DNA of 64,000 bases from Pontivivens ytuae (lineage in GTDB: Bacteria > Pseudomonadota > Alphaproteobacteria > Rhodobacterales > Rhodobacteraceae): positions 620,001-684,000 of the forward strand of contig NZ_CP064942.1 of NCBI RefSeq assembly GCF_015679265.1. The letters run 5' to 3'. The notes under the pieces were generated by a model. The model worked only from the letters and a program-made list of their open reading frames with translations. It was not told where the DNA came from and ran no database searches. The position numbers and the translations under genes are program-made. Positions 16,996-26,165 of this stretch are shown here, one piece after another. The stretch's first letter is position 1. Every line of letters starts with the position of its first letter.

Positions 16996-17373
16996 ATGCC
17001 GGACAAGAAGCCGGACTGGATGACGGATCGCACAATCACCCAGACCTTCACCCAGTCGGCCGATCCCAAGGCCGACTGGGTCCGCGAGGGCAAACCCGAT
17101 CCGGACCAGGTCGCCCAGGCCGGCATCAAGACCCGCGAGAGCCTGGCCTGGCTCGCCGCCCAGCACCCGGAGACCCCGGCACCCGCCTATCGCATCGACG
17201 ATCCCGGCCTCCGCGACGATGCCGACCGCGCCACCCGGCAGCAGCACCAGTCCCGCATCGCGGCGCTGCACCGCCGCTTGCAGGCGCGCGCCTTCAAGGG
17301 CCGGGAAGACTTTGGACTGGCGCAGGCCCCGCGCCGCCGCGCGCGCGGCCAGGACCAAGGTCAGGAGAGGTAA
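16996..17373 (+). CDS. Hypothetical protein in mobilisation operon
   Basis: A 125-residue hydrophilic protein beginning MPDKKPDWMTDRTITQTFTQ. Its middle is Asp/Pro-rich and its C-terminus strongly basic (ALHRRLQARAFKGRED ... RRRARG), which could contact nucleic acid. It lacks recognised motifs. It starts 2 bp after the previous stop, so translation is likely coupled. Unknown function. Confidence 0.6.
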   Translation: MPDKKPDWMTDRTITQTFTQSADPKADWVREGKPDPDQVAQAGIKTRESLAWLAAQHPETPAPAYRIDDPGLRDDADRATRQQHQSRIAALHRRLQARAFKGREDFGLAQAPRRRARGQDQGQER

Positions 17374-17381
17374 TTTGCATA

Positions 17382-17597
17382 ATGCAACCCATGGATGTTA
17401 AACTAAAGGAGAAGGATCGGAACAAAAAGCGCGCTCAGATTACGGTGCGCCGCAATAACCACAAAAATGATCCGGGATTGGTCAACCTGCCTCAACGGGC
17501 AGCATCGCCAGATCCATCCAAGGCAAATCCGAACAAGGCCCCCTCCGGTCTCACCGCCGGGGGACAGGCACAACTGCGTCAATCGAAAGGAGGCTGA
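17382..17597 (+). CDS. Small basic protein of unknown function
   Basis: About 71 residues, basic and low-complexity (VKLKEKDRNKKRAQITVRRN, then Asn/Pro/Ser-rich). ATG at 17382, or at 17391; GGAGAGG lies upstream. It lies in the run of closely spaced plus-strand genes before the large recombinase. Its basic N-terminus suggests nucleic-acid contact, but no family is recognised. Confidence 0.45.
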   Translation: MQPMDVKLKEKDRNKKRAQITVRRNNHKNDPGLVNLPQRAASPDPSKANPNKAPSGLTAGGQAQLRQSKGG

Positions 17598-17601
17598 GGT
17601 G

Positions 17602-17883
17602 ATGGATGGCGGTATGAAGGGGGATGGGAAGATGATCCGGCACTTCGGAGCGGCGACCCGGACCGCAGAAGGTAAGACGGTCTGCATTGATGTGTCACGC
17701 TATGAACATCTGCTGGAGGACCCCAGCCTGAACGAGGAGCAGCGCAAGCAGGTGTTGCAGGCCCTCTGGACCATCATCGTCACGTTCATCGATCTGGGCC
17801 TGCAGATCGAGCCGGACGAAGAAAGCTGTGGAAAACCCGACGAAGACGAAAGCCATCCGGCGCAAGATGATGCAAAACAGTAG
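17602..17883 (+). CDS. Hypothetical protein upstream of the large serine recombinase
   Basis: A 93-residue protein: a short Gly/Lys start, then GKTVCIDVSRYEHLLEDPSL, a helical LTEE-type segment and an acidic tail. AAAGGAGG lies 8 bases before the ATG at 17602, a strong ribosome-binding site. It ends 21 bp before the recombinase start, so it is likely co-transcribed with it. It could be a recombination directionality or accessory factor, but no motif shows this. Confidence 0.6.
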   Translation: MDGGMKGDGKMIRHFGAATRTAEGKTVCIDVSRYEHLLEDPSLNEEQRKQVLQALWTIIVTFIDLGLQIEPDEESCGKPDEDESHPAQDDAKQ

Positions 17884-17904
17884 GATTACATAACGAACAC
17901 AAGG

Positions 17905-19506
17905 ATGAAGGAGATGACAACAAACCCAAAGACCAAAGACCCGGGACAGGCGGCCATCATTTATTGCCGCGTCTCCACGACACGACAAAAGCTCGAAGGG
18001 GGCGGCCTGGATAGCCAGGAACACCGCTGCCGACAATATGCGCAGGACCGCGGATACACGGTGGAGGCGGTGTTCCCCGACGATACGTCGGGTGGCGGCG
18101 ACTTCATGAAGCGGCCCGGTATGGTTGCCCTGCTGGCCTTCCTCGATGCGCAGAAGGACCGGTCCTTCGTCGTCATATTTGACGATCCGAAGCGGTTCGC
18201 CCGCGACACCGAGTTCCACATCAAGCTTCGCCGGGAGTTCGCAGAGCGCCGAGCCACCATCGAGTGTTTGAACTTCAACTTCGAGGACACGCCCGAGGGC
18301 CGCTTCATCGAGACCATCATCGCTGCCCAGGGCCAGCTGGAGCGCGAGCAGAACAAGCGCCAAGTGATCCAAAAGATGAAGGCCCGCGTCGAGAAAGGCT
18401 ACTCGGTCTTCCATCCTCCCATTGGCTACCGCTATCAGCGGGATCGCATCCACGGCAAGATATTGGTCCGCGACGAGCCGGTTGCGTCGATTGTGGCCGA
18501 AGCGCTGGAAGGCTTCGCCGACGGGCGCTTTCGCTCACAGGCCGAGGTGAAGCGTTTCCTCGAATCCAAGCCCGCATTCCCCAAGGGGAAGACCACCGGT
18601 GAGGTCACTTTGACCAAGATCCTGGAGATGCTCCAGCGCCCCACCTATGCCGGTTATGTCGAGGCCCCCAAATGGGGCGTATCGCTCCGTCGCGGCCATC
18701 ATGAGCCTCTGATCAGCCTGGATATGCATGAGCGGATCCAGGAGATCCTGAAAGGCAAGGCCCGCGGCCCGACACGCGCCGATACGCATGAGGACTTCCC
18801 CCTGCGCGGCTTCGTGCTCTGCAATGAGTGCGGCGAGCCCATGACGGCCTGCTGGTCGAAGGGCCGAAGCAAGCACTACGCCTACTACCTCTGCGACACG
18901 CGCGATTGTTCCCAGAAGCGAAAGTCGATCCCGCGCGCCAAGATCGAGGATGGGGCACGGGATATTCTCCGGGCGATGCAGCCGTCACCGGGCTTGTTCA
19001 ACACCGCGCGGGCCATGTTCCGCGATGCCTGGGAACTGCACCTCGCAGAAGGCCGTGAAACGCAGAAAAGGCTCGAAGACGAGCTGAAGGCGACCCAGGC
19101 CAAGCTCGATTCGGTCCTGGATCTCATCGTGGAGGCCGGCAACGCCTCGACCGTCGCCGCCTTCGAACAAAAGATCGAGAAGCTGGAACGAGAGAAGAAC
19201 GTTCTGACGGAAAAGATCCAATCCGCGCAGCCCGCAAGGGGACGCCTGAACGAATTTATCGAACCGCTCCTGGGGTTCTTGTTAAACCCCTGGAATATTT
19301 ACAAGAACGGAGGACTTCATTTGAAGAGGGTCGTGCTCAAGCTCGCGTTCGCCCAACCCCTTCGGTATGACCGAAACGAGGGTTATCGAACCGCCGAAAT
19401 ATCGTTTCCATTCAAAGTGTTAGATGGGGCTCTGAACCATTCCCGGCATAGCGAGTCCGGTTTGGTGGGCGGTGACGGACTCGAACCGCCGACCCATTCG
19501 GTGTAA
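17905..19506 (+). CDS. Large serine recombinase (site-specific integrase)
   Basis: A 533-residue large serine integrase that would insert and excise the island. The catalytic domain shows IIYCRVSTTRQKLEGGGLDS (nucleophile Ser near residue 25), FDDPKRFARDTEFH and AAQGQLEREQNKRQV. The recombinase domain follows (PPIGYRYQRD ... AEVKRFLESKP). Then come a zinc ribbon (CNECGEPMTACWS ... CDTRDCSQKRK) and a long coiled coil (residues about 375-445). The last 14 residues (GGDGLEPPTHSV and neighbours) are encoded by the antisense of the tRNA-Val gene. The stop codon itself lies in that tRNA, showing that the gene abuts its own attachment site. The native C-terminus could differ in the excised circle. 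Confidence 0.93.
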   Translation: MKEMTTNPKTKDPGQAAIIYCRVSTTRQKLEGGGLDSQEHRCRQYAQDRGYTVEAVFPDDTSGGGDFMKRPGMVALLAFLDAQKDRSFVVIFDDPKRFARDTEFHIKLRREFAERRATIECLNFNFEDTPEGRFIETIIAAQGQLEREQNKRQVIQKMKARVEKGYSVFHPPIGYRYQRDRIHGKILVRDEPVASIVAEALEGFADGRFRSQAEVKRFLESKPAFPKGKTTGEVTLTKILEMLQRPTYAGYVEAPKWGVSLRRGHHEPLISLDMHERIQEILKGKARGPTRADTHEDFPLRGFVLCNECGEPMTACWSKGRSKHYAYYLCDTRDCSQKRKSIPRAKIEDGARDILRAMQPSPGLFNTARAMFRDAWELHLAEGRETQKRLEDELKATQAKLDSVLDLIVEAGNASTVAAFEQKIEKLEREKNVLTEKIQSAQPARGRLNEFIEPLLGFLLNPWNIYKNGGLHLKRVVLKLAFAQPLRYDRNEGYRTAEISFPFKVLDGALNHSRHSESGLVGGDGLEPPTHSV

Positions 19507-19538
19507 ACGAATTGCTCTACCAACTGAGCTAACCGCCC
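19463..19538 (-). tRNA. tRNA-Val (UAC)
   Basis: On the minus strand, a cloverleaf runs from 19538. The acceptor stem is GGGCGGT/ACCGCCC, followed by the D-arm TTAGCTCAGTTGGTAGAGC. The anticodon stem ATTCG/CGAAT encloses loop TTTACAC (anticodon UAC). The T-arm is GGTTCGAGTCC, and an encoded CCA ends at 19463. The 3' half overlaps the end of the large serine recombinase gene on the other strand, so this tRNA is the probable integration site of the island. Confidence 0.93.
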
Positions 19539-19550
19539 CTGCCCCGCGCT

Positions 19551-19877
19551 CTACTCCGCCGCGGCAGGGCCTTCAAGCCCGTTTTCGGTCGGATCCACCG
19601 CAGCGCTCTTCGCGGGCATCAGGCGATAGATCTTCTGCGCGTCCGGCCGGTTCGGCGTCTTGATGCGGATCCGCCCCAGCGCCGGGTACTGCACATCGCG
19701 CCCGTCGAGGAGCGCCGTGCGCATCTCGGCAAAGGCGGTGTCGAGGGTCGCACGAACCTCCGCCTTGTTGCGGCCGGTCAACTCCGCAACGCGCTCGACC
19801 AGCTCCCGCTTGCGCAGCATCGGCGGGGTGTCGTCGGTCTCCGGGGTGTCGGGCGCGTCGTCGGGAGTGTCGATCAT
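19551..19877 (-). CDS. HU/IHF-family DNA-binding protein
   Basis: A 108-residue histone-like protein. The core (LRKRELVERVAELTGRNKAEVRATLDTAFAEMRTALLDGRDVQYPALGRIRI) has the HU helix-helix-strand plan. A Thr/Asp/Pro-rich N-terminal extension and an Ala-rich tail flank it. The classical DNA-binding arm is short. It probably bends and compacts DNA. It is encoded 12 bp from the tRNA-Val gene, just outside the island, and its GC-rich composition matches the core genome. Confidence 0.8.
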   Translation of the reverse strand: MIDTPDDAPDTPETDDTPPMLRKRELVERVAELTGRNKAEVRATLDTAFAEMRTALLDGRDVQYPALGRIRIKTPNRPDAQKIYRLMPAKSAAVDPTENGLEGPAAAE

Positions 19878-19919
19878 GGCTCGTCCTGTTCAGATGGGCC
19901 CTCGCTTTCCCTCCTGAGG

Positions 19920-20375
19920 CTAGGCGGAGTCAATCGCGTCGTCACCGTCGGTCTGCAGATTTGCGATGGCGCGGTGCATGAGTGCCAGGAGCTGCTCGGC
20001 CTCCGCATCGGAGAAGCCCTTGGTCGCCCGCGCATTCTCCCGCCCCGCCGCCTGTGTCGCGGGATCGCGCAGGGCCCGTGCCTTTTGCGTGAGGAGCACG
20101 CGGCGGCGGCGGCCGTCCTCCGGATCGGGCACCCGTCGAATCAGCGCGTCCCGCTCCATCCGGTCGAGGGTCGCGGCCATGGTGGGCTGTTCGATGTCGA
20201 GCGCGCGGGCCAGTTCGGCCTGCGTCTGACCGTCCTGCTCCCACAATTCCAGCAGCGCAGGGAAAACGCCGGGCGACAGGCCCAGCGGCGCGATCGCCCC
20301 GGCCAGCCGCTGGGCGAAGAGGCGGGCGAGGTGATTGGTGACGTAACCGGGGGAACTCTGTTTCGAGAAGGGCAT
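19920..20375 (-). CDS. MarR-family transcriptional regulator
   Basis: A 151-residue winged-helix repressor. The HTH (QTQAELARALDIEQPTMAATLDRMERDALIRR) and the wing with DPEDGRRRRVLLT are clear. I start at the ATG at 20375, as the longer frame runs into the divergent gene. It is transcribed away from the monooxygenase-like gene. The shared 72-bp spacer contains two CATAG-N4-CTATG palindromes, so it very likely represses both itself and its neighbour. Ligand unknown. Confidence 0.9.
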   Translation of the reverse strand: MPFSKQSSPGYVTNHLARLFAQRLAGAIAPLGLSPGVFPALLELWEQDGQTQAELARALDIEQPTMAATLDRMERDALIRRVPDPEDGRRRRVLLTQKARALRDPATQAAGRENARATKGFSDAEAEQLLALMHRAIANLQTDGDDAIDSA

Positions 20376-20394
20376 GGGGCGGAGGCTAGACTTC

Positions 20395-20430
20395 CATAGC
20401 CTCCTATGCAAATATACATAGCATGCTATG
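20395..20430. promoter_or_regulatory. Twin MarR operators
   Basis: Two palindromes of identical layout: CATAGCCTCCTATG (20395-20408) and CATAGCATGCTATG (20417-20430), with centres 22 bp apart, two helical turns. They lie between the divergent marR-type and monooxygenase-like genes, the expected place for dimer binding. Confidence 0.75.
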
Positions 20431-20447
20431 TTACAGGAGAGAGCATC

Positions 20448-20807
20448 ATGACGACATTCCGTAACGCATTCGCTGGCGCCCTGATCGCCGCGAGCCCCGT
20501 CGCCGCGGACGTGACCCTCATCAACCTCTTCGAGGTGCCGCCGGGGCGGGAGGCCGAAACGCTGGAGGCCTGGGGGGCTGCGCGCACCTTCCTCAGCGGG
20601 GAGCCGGGCTACATCGACACGACGCTGCACCGGGCGCTGGACCCCGAGGCGCGCTACACCTTCATCAACGTGGCCCATTGGGAGAGCGCGGAGGATTTCA
20701 CCCGCGCGATCCGGCGGATGCACGCGGCCGGGGTGTTCCCGCAGATCGAGGGCGTGGTGATCAACCCCGCGCTCTACCGCGCGATGCGGCGCGACGGGGC
20801 GGAGTGA
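20448..20807 (+). CDS. ABM-domain (antibiotic biosynthesis monooxygenase-like) protein
   Basis: A 119-residue protein with a single dimeric alpha/beta-barrel domain (TLINLFEVPPGREAETLEAW ... FINVAHWESAEDFTRAIR). Such proteins are small co-factor-free oxygenases or stress proteins. The first 20 residues (RNAFAGALIAASPVAA) look like a signal peptide, so it may act outside the cytoplasm, which is not typical. I start at ATG 20448 with AGGAGAG upstream. It is divergent from the MarR-type gene and probably under its control. Confidence 0.75.
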   Translation: MTTFRNAFAGALIAASPVAADVTLINLFEVPPGREAETLEAWGAARTFLSGEPGYIDTTLHRALDPEARYTFINVAHWESAEDFTRAIRRMHAAGVFPQIEGVVINPALYRAMRRDGAE

Positions 20808-21100
20808 GGTGTTTGATGGGGGTGGTCCCGGAGCGGTTGCGCCTGTCGGGACCACCCCGGACTTGATCCGGGGTCTTTTTGCAGCGGTGCGTTGCAGGGT
20901 GCAGCGTGATCCGCGGCGTGCTTTGGAGCGAGCCGTCCCGGCTCTGCGGCCGGGACGGTCTCAACAAGAGCGACCGCCCCGGACTTGATCCGGGGCCTTT
21001 CGGAGCGGTGTGCTCCACGGTGCAGCGTGATCGAGAGGTGCTTCGGGGGCGAGCGGTCCCGGCGCGGTGGCCGGGACGGTAGCTATATATCCGAAGGCAA
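20808..21100. repeat. Duplicated intergenic unit with CCCCGGACTTGATCCGGGG palindromes
   Basis: Two related units of about 150 bp stand in tandem. Each holds CCCCGGACTTGATCCGGGG followed by GCAGCGTGATC and a CGGTCCCGGC...GCCGGGAC hairpin. The palindromes are near 20857 and 20980. Related words reappear at about 31028-31165. These are the short extragenic repeats common in alphaproteobacterial genomes. I see no gene here. Confidence 0.75.
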
Positions 21101-21101
21101 G

Positions 21102-21134
21102 TAAAAGGCCCCGGGGCGGGATGCTCCGGGGCCT
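21102..21134 (-). terminator. Rho-independent terminator of lon
   Basis: On the minus strand AGGCCCCGG and CCGGGGCCT pair across an 11-base loop, followed by TTTTACTT. It lies 22 bp past the lon stop codon. Confidence 0.85.
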
Positions 21135-21156
21135 CTTGTCGTTTCGGCTCAGGCGC

Positions 21157-23559
21157 TTAGTGGGCGCCGAGGCCCGCTCCGGCCTGCGGACCCTCGGCGC
21201 GGGAGGCCACGAGTTCCGCTGCCTCGTCCCACTCGGTGGGCTCCGGCATATGGGTCAGCGCGGTCTTCAGCACCTCGGTCACGTTGGAGACCGGGATGAT
21301 GTCCATCCCGTCCTTCACGATGTCCGGGATGTCGGCGAGATCCTTGGCGTTGTCCTTGGGGATCAGCACCGTCTTGATGCCGCCCCGCAGAGCCGCCAGC
21401 AGCTTCTCCTTCAGTCCGCCGATCGGCAGCACGTTGCCGCGCAGCGTGACCTCGCCGGTCATGGCGACGTCCTTGCGCACCGGGATCTGCGTGAGCACCG
21501 AGACGATGGAGGTCACCATCGCGATGCCCGCGCTCGGCCCGTCCTTGGGCGTGGCGCCCTCGGGCACGTGGACGTGGATGTCGAGCTTCTCGAACTCAGG
21601 CGGCTTCACGCCCAGCTCCACGGAACGGGAGCGGACGTAGGAGGCCGCAGCGTCGATCGACTCCTTCATCACGTCGCCGAGCTTGCCGGTCGTCTTCATC
21701 CGGCCCTTGCCGGGCAGGCGCAGCGCCTCGATGGACAGCAGATCGCCGCCCACCTCGGTCCAGGCGAGGCCGGTGGTGACACCCACCTGATCCTCCTCCT
21801 CGGCGAGGCCGAACTTGAAGCGCTTGACACCCAGGAAGTCGGAGAGGTTGTCGGCGGTCACGACCACCTTCTCGGTCTCCTTCTTCACCAGGAGGGTCAC
21901 GGCCTTACGGCAGAGCTTGGCAAGCTCACGCTCGAGGTTCCGTACGCCCGCCTCGCGGGTATAGGTGCGGATGATCTCCAGCAATGCCTCGTCCTGCAGC
22001 TCGAACTCGCCCTTCTTCAGGCCATGGCCCTTCTGCTGCTTGGGCAGGAGGTGACGGCGCGCGATCTCGGCCTTCTCCTCCTCCGTGTAGCCGGCGAGGG
22101 TGATGATCTCCATCCGGTCCAAGAGCGGCCGCGGCATGTTGTAGGAGTTCGCCGTGGTCAGGAACATCACGTTCGAGAGGTCGTAGTCGACCTCGAGATA
22201 GTGGTCGTTGAACGTGGCGTTCTGCTCGGGATCGAGCACCTCCAGCATGGCGCTCGCGGGATCACCGCGGAAGTCCTGCCCCATCTTGTCGATCTCGTCG
22301 AGCAGGATGAGCGGGTTCGTGGTCTTCGCCTTCTTCATCGACTGGATGATCTTGCCGGGCATGGAGCCAATGTAAGTGCGGCGGTGGCCGCGGATCTCGG
22401 ACTCGTCGCGCACACCACCCAGCGAGATGCGGATGAATTCACGGCCCGTGGCCTTCGCCACCGACTTGCCCAGCGAGGTCTTGCCGACACCCGGCGGGCC
22501 GACGAGGCAGAGGATCGGGCCGCGCAGCTTCGAGGAGCGCTGCTGGACCGCGAGATACTCGACGATCCGCTCCTTCACCTTCTCCAGCCCATAATGATCG
22601 GCGTTCAGGATGTCCTCGGCCCGGCCTAGATCCTTCTTCACGCGGGATTTCACGCCCCACGGGATCGACAGCATCCAGTCGAGGTAGTTGCGCACGACCG
22701 TGGCTTCGGCGGACATGGGGCTCATGTTCCGCAGCTTCTTGAGCTCCGCCTCGGCCTTTTCGGCGGCTTCGGCGGACAGCTTGGTCGCGGCAATCTTTTC
22801 CTCGTACTCCGCGACGGCATCCTCGTTGGTGTCGCCGTCGCCGAGCTCCTTCTGGATCGCCTTCATCTGCTCGTTGAGGTAGTACTCGCGCTGCGTCCGC
22901 TCCATCTGGTTCTTGACGCGCGACTTGATCTTCTTCTCCACCCGCAGAACGGAGATCTCGCCCTGCATCAGGCCGAAGATCTTCTCCAGCCGCTCGCCGA
23001 GGTCGGCGGTTTCCAGAAGCTCCTGCTTTTCCTCGATCTTGGCACCCAGATGGCCCGCGACGGTGTCGGCGAGCTTGTGGGCCTCGGAGATCTCGCCAAC
23101 GGCGGCGACGGCCTCGTCGGGGATGTTCTTGTTGAGCTTGGCGTAGCGCTCGAAATCCTGCGCGATGTTGCGGGTGAGCGCGTCGACGGCCTGCTGGTCG
23201 CGCACCGTCTCCTCGATCTGCGTCGCGTCGGCCTCGAAATAGGTGCCGTTGTCGCGGATCGCGTCGAGGCGCTGGCGCGTCTTGCCCTCGACCAGCACCT
23301 TCACGGTGCCGTCGGGCAGTTTCAGGAGTTGCAGGACGGAGGCGAGGACGCCGGTGGTGAAGATCGAGCCGGTGGTCGGCTCGTCCTCGCCCGGATCCTT
23401 CTGCGCGGCCAGCAGGATCTGCTTGCCGTCGCTCATCACCGCCTCGAGGGCCTTCACGCTCCGCTCGCGCCCCACGAAGAGCGGCACGACCATGTGCGGA
23501 AACACGACGATGTCGCGCAACGGCAGCACGGGAAGCGTGATGTTGGTGGTCTCGGTCAT
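21157..23559 (-). CDS. lon: Lon ATP-dependent protease
   Basis: An 800-residue Lon protease that degrades misfolded and regulatory proteins in the cytoplasm. The N-terminal substrate domain begins [20 protein letters not shown]. Walker A is GPPGVGKTS (near residue 357), Walker [11 protein letters not shown]. The Ser-Lys protease domain carries [10 protein letters not shown] with the catalytic Ser. The length is typical. GAAAGGA lies 8 bases before the ATG at 23559, and a strong terminator follows. The upstream spacer (23560-23797) separates it from a plus-strand membrane protein gene. Confidence 0.98.
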   Translation of the reverse strand: MTETTNITLPVLPLRDIVVFPHMVVPLFVGRERSVKALEAVMSDGKQILLAAQKDPGEDEPTTGSIFTTGVLASVLQLLKLPDGTVKVLVEGKTRQRLDAIRDNGTYFEADATQIEETVRDQQAVDALTRNIAQDFERYAKLNKNIPDEAVAAVGEISEAHKLADTVAGHLGAKIEEKQELLETADLGERLEKIFGLMQGEISVLRVEKKIKSRVKNQMERTQREYYLNEQMKAIQKELGDGDTNEDAVAEYEEKIAATKLSAEAAEKAEAELKKLRNMSPMSAEATVVRNYLDWMLSIPWGVKSRVKKDLGRAEDILNADHYGLEKVKERIVEYLAVQQRSSKLRGPILCLVGPPGVGKTSLGKSVAKATGREFIRISLGGVRDESEIRGHRRTYIGSMPGKIIQSMKKAKTTNPLILLDEIDKMGQDFRGDPASAMLEVLDPEQNATFNDHYLEVDYDLSNVMFLTTANSYNMPRPLLDRMEIITLAGYTEEEKAEIARRHLLPKQQKGHGLKKGEFELQDEALLEIIRTYTREAGVRNLERELAKLCRKAVTLLVKKETEKVVVTADNLSDFLGVKRFKFGLAEEEDQVGVTTGLAWTEVGGDLLSIEALRLPGKGRMKTTGKLGDVMKESIDAAASYVRSRSVELGVKPPEFEKLDIHVHVPEGATPKDGPSAGIAMVTSIVSVLTQIPVRKDVAMTGEVTLRGNVLPIGGLKEKLLAALRGGIKTVLIPKDNAKDLADIPDIVKDGMDIIPVSNVTEVLKTALTHMPEPTEWDEAAELVASRAEGPQAGAGLGAH

Positions 23560-23797
23560 GAGATATCCTTTCTCGCAGGAGGTCCCGCCCCGATAATCGG
23601 CAGCCCGGTCCTCCCCGTTTGGGGGGCTGTAGGTGTGGACCGTTCACGAAGCGTTCAAGGGGGGCGCTTCGCGACTCGTTTCGAGACATGCTGAACGGGC
23701 GCTGTGGCGAGCACAAGGCCGCCTGCCATCCTGCCGCCACGATCTGATCCCTTAGGTAGCGCCGGCCCGGAGGGGCTTCCACCGGGAGGGGACAAAC

Positions 23798-24115
23798 GTG
23801 CTGCGTCGAATCGCGCTTCAATATCGGCGGATCGTGCTGTGCGTGATCCTCTACATGGCCGGAATCGGCACGGCGACCGTCCTGGGACTGGCGGAGACGG
23901 GCCATCCGCTGCCGATGATCGTGCTCGTGGCGGGACTGATGAGCCTCGCCTTCGGCAGTGTGTTGGCGCTTGTCGTCATCGTGATGCTCCCGGGTCTGCG
24001 CTTCGCGGCGGAGGGCATCATCCTGATCATAGGTTACTTCTTCGTTCAGGACATGAGAGAACGCCGCAGTCTTCCGACTGGCGGATCGACCGCAGCAGTT
24101 CCCACCTCAAGCTGA
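23798..24115 (+). CDS. Small membrane protein
   Basis: A 105-residue protein with three predicted membrane segments (about residues 12-32, 38-62 and 68-82) and a short hydrophilic tail ending TGGSTAAVPTSS. It starts at GTG 23798 with GGGAGGGG 6-8 bases upstream. Function unknown. The AT-rich gene downstream begins only 36 bp later, at a clear change in base composition. Confidence 0.6.
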   Translation: MLRRIALQYRRIVLCVILYMAGIGTATVLGLAETGHPLPMIVLVAGLMSLAFGSVLALVVIVMLPGLRFAAEGIILIIGYFFVQDMRERRSLPTGGSTAAVPTSS

Positions 24116-24151
24116 AAGCCATCAAAAGCAAGCTCGTACTGAAAATATAAT

Positions 24152-24520
24152 ATGAACGACAAAGAACAGCCCGAAGAAGAATTGAATAGCTGCGATGATA
24201 TCTTTGAAGTTTTTGAGCTAGTCGAAATTTCAGTCGGAACAGCCATTGTCTACATAGGCTTATCAAAAGAGGATGGATCCTCCGCCGTCACATCTTGCCA
24301 CTTCATTTACGAGGATGATTTTGTTAAAGGCGGAGCACGGCGTGTGCTAGAGAGCTTTCAACTCTACAGATACGAAGCTCTTTTTCAGAACACGTCCCGA
24401 CTGCGTTGGTTCAGCGACAAGAGAACCGCTGTCCGGAACTACCGACCACGACCTCGATTTCCGCCATGCGGTGAAGAGCCACACCGCGGAGATCCAGAGG
24501 ATCACCGTGACGAAGGCTGA
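24152..24520 (+). CDS. Hypothetical protein, AT-rich, possibly chimeric
   Basis: A 122-residue frame. The first 95 residues are from AT-rich DNA (DDIFEVFELVEISVGTAIVYIGLS...). The last 25 are Arg/Pro-rich ([16 protein letters not shown]) and look like an out-of-frame reading of the next, GC-rich gene. The composition break near 24440 suggests a foreign fragment joined to a host gene. The true C-terminus may therefore be artificial. Function unknown. Confidence 0.4.
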   Translation: MNDKEQPEEELNSCDDIFEVFELVEISVGTAIVYIGLSKEDGSSAVTSCHFIYEDDFVKGGARRVLESFQLYRYEALFQNTSRLRWFSDKRTAVRNYRPRPRFPPCGEEPHRGDPEDHRDEG

Positions 24521-24788
24521 TCCGCCGCATGCCTTCTCCTACGATTTCGAGCCGCCCTATCCGGAGCCGAACGGGCTTCACCATGGCACGTTCTCGGTGC
24601 GGATCGAGGAGGTGGCGCAGGGCCTGTGCGAAGTCACGATCACCGAGCGGCGCAAGGCGCAGACACTGGGTAACGTGGTGCTCGGCTGGCTCGACGATCT
24701 GCCGCGGGACAGGATGATCTGCGCCCGCGCCCGGATCGAGGGGCGGCGGGACTGGAGCATGATTGGGCGGCAGCTTCCACAGCGCTAG
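24471..24788 (+). CDS. Hypothetical protein, possibly 5'-truncated
   Basis: From GTG 24471 the frame gives 105 residues ([21 protein letters not shown]...). Good coding character extends upstream of the GTG ([11 protein letters not shown]) to about 24440, where the sequence turns AT-rich. I infer that the original 5' end was replaced. It ends 3 bp inside the convergent tgt stop. I do not recognise the family. Confidence 0.45.
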   Translation: MKSHTAEIQRITVTKADPPHAFSYDFEPPYPEPNGLHHGTFSVRIEEVAQGLCEVTITERRKAQTLGNVVLGWLDDLPRDRMICARARIEGRRDWSMIGRQLPQR

Positions 24789-25912
24789 AGCCGCTCCATG
24801 TCGCCCTCGGCCCGCCGGGCGTGGAAGGCGGCGACGAAGGCGTCGAGGCTTCCGGCCGCGATCGCGTCGCGCAGGCCCTGCATCAGCTCCTGATAGTAGT
24901 GCAGGTTGTGCCAGGTCAGCAGCATGGCGGCGATGATCTCCTGCGACTTGTGCACATGGTGCAGGTAGGCGCGGGAGTAGTTCGTGCAGCAGGGACAGGT
25001 GCAGTCGGGGTCGAGCGGGCGCGGATCCTCGGCATGGCGCGCGTTCCTGAGGTTCACCTGCCCGAAGCGGGTCTGCGCCTGCCCCGTGCGGCCGGAGCGC
25101 GAGGGGAGCACGCAGTCGAACATGTCGATGCCGCGCTGAACGGCGCCGACGATGTCGTCGGGTTTGCCGACTCCCATCAGGTAGCGCGGCTTTTCCTGAG
25201 GCAGTTGGCCGGGCGCGTAGTCGAGGCAGCCGAACATCGCCTCCTGCCCCTCACCGACGGCGAGGCCGCCGACCGCGTAGCCGTCGAACTCGATGCCGCG
25301 CAGGGCCTCGGCGCTTTCCGCGCGCAGGTCTTCCTCCAGCCCGCCCTGCTGGATGCCGAAGAGCGCGTGGCCGGGGCGGTCGCCGAACGCGTCGCGGCTG
25401 CGCTGGGCCCAGCGCATGGAGAGGCGCATGCTCTCCTCGATCCGCGGACGGTCGGCGGGCAGCGCGGGGCATTCGTCGAAGCACATCACGATGTCGGAGC
25501 CGAGGAGCTTCTGGATCTCCATCGAGCGCTCGGGCGACAGGAAATGCTCCGACCCGTCGATATGCGATTTGAAGCGGACGCCCTCCTCGGTGAGCTTCCT
25601 CAGATCGCTGAGGCTCATGACCTGAAAGCCGCCGGAATCGGTGAGGATCGGGCGGTCCCAGTTCATGAAACGGTGGAGGCCACCCAGCTTCGCCACCCGC
25701 TCCGCGCCGGGACGCAGCATCAGGTGGTAGGTGTTGCCGAGCAGGATGTCAGCGCCCGTCGCGCGCACGTTTTCAGGCATCATCGCCTTCACCGTCGCGG
25801 CCGTGCCGACCGGCATGAAGGCCGGCGTGCGGATCTCGCCCCGCGGCGTGGTGATCGCACCGGTGCGCGCCTTGCCATCGGTGGCGGCGACCTGAAAGCG
25901 GAAACGGGTCAT
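24785..25912 (-). CDS. tgt: tRNA-guanine (queuine) transglycosylase
   Basis: A 375-residue enzyme that exchanges guanine for preQ1 at the wobble position of Asp, Asn, His and Tyr tRNAs. Motifs: [11 protein letters not shown] with the catalytic Asp (about residue 90), [28 protein letters not shown] with the nucleophile Asp. The zinc site is [16 protein letters not shown] (residues about 302-317). I chose the ATG at 25912; the longer frame has no coding character. Length matches the family. Confidence 0.97.
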   Translation of the reverse strand: MTRFRFQVAATDGKARTGAITTPRGEIRTPAFMPVGTAATVKAMMPENVRATGADILLGNTYHLMLRPGAERVAKLGGLHRFMNWDRPILTDSGGFQVMSLSDLRKLTEEGVRFKSHIDGSEHFLSPERSMEIQKLLGSDIVMCFDECPALPADRPRIEESMRLSMRWAQRSRDAFGDRPGHALFGIQQGGLEEDLRAESAEALRGIEFDGYAVGGLAVGEGQEAMFGCLDYAPGQLPQEKPRYLMGVGKPDDIVGAVQRGIDMFDCVLPSRSGRTGQAQTRFGQVNLRNARHAEDPRPLDPDCTCPCCTNYSRAYLHHVHKSQEIIAAMLLTWHNLHYYQELMQGLRDAIAAGSLDAFVAAFHARRAEGDMERL

Positions 25913-26165
25913 GGAACTCTCCCTCGCGGACGCCGCCAGATGCCGCGCCGGGCGCGCGAGGTCAACTCGCACCGTATTCCTCGCCGTCTTCTTCTTGCGC
26001 CAAGTATCCCCGCCGGAGGCGCAGATCTCCCGCTCGCGCAGCCGATGACCTCCAACACTAGGCCCACCGGTCGCGCCGGAGGGTGACAGCCCGGCATGGC
26101 CGCCTTTACGCCCTGCCGCCCTTTCCCTATATCTTCCGTCAGGAATTTGGACCGGAGCGCATCGC

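Noticed and set aside
14921..17035. A 704-codon open frame on the minus strand opposite the coupling ATPase gene
   Set aside because: It is Gly/Ala/His-rich with no domain and mirrors a well-supported VirD4-like gene; GC-rich DNA commonly gives such frames.
21067..22629. A 520-codon plus-strand frame opposite lon
   Set aside because: It is His/Leu/Gly-rich and lies wholly within the antisense of an unmistakable Lon protease.
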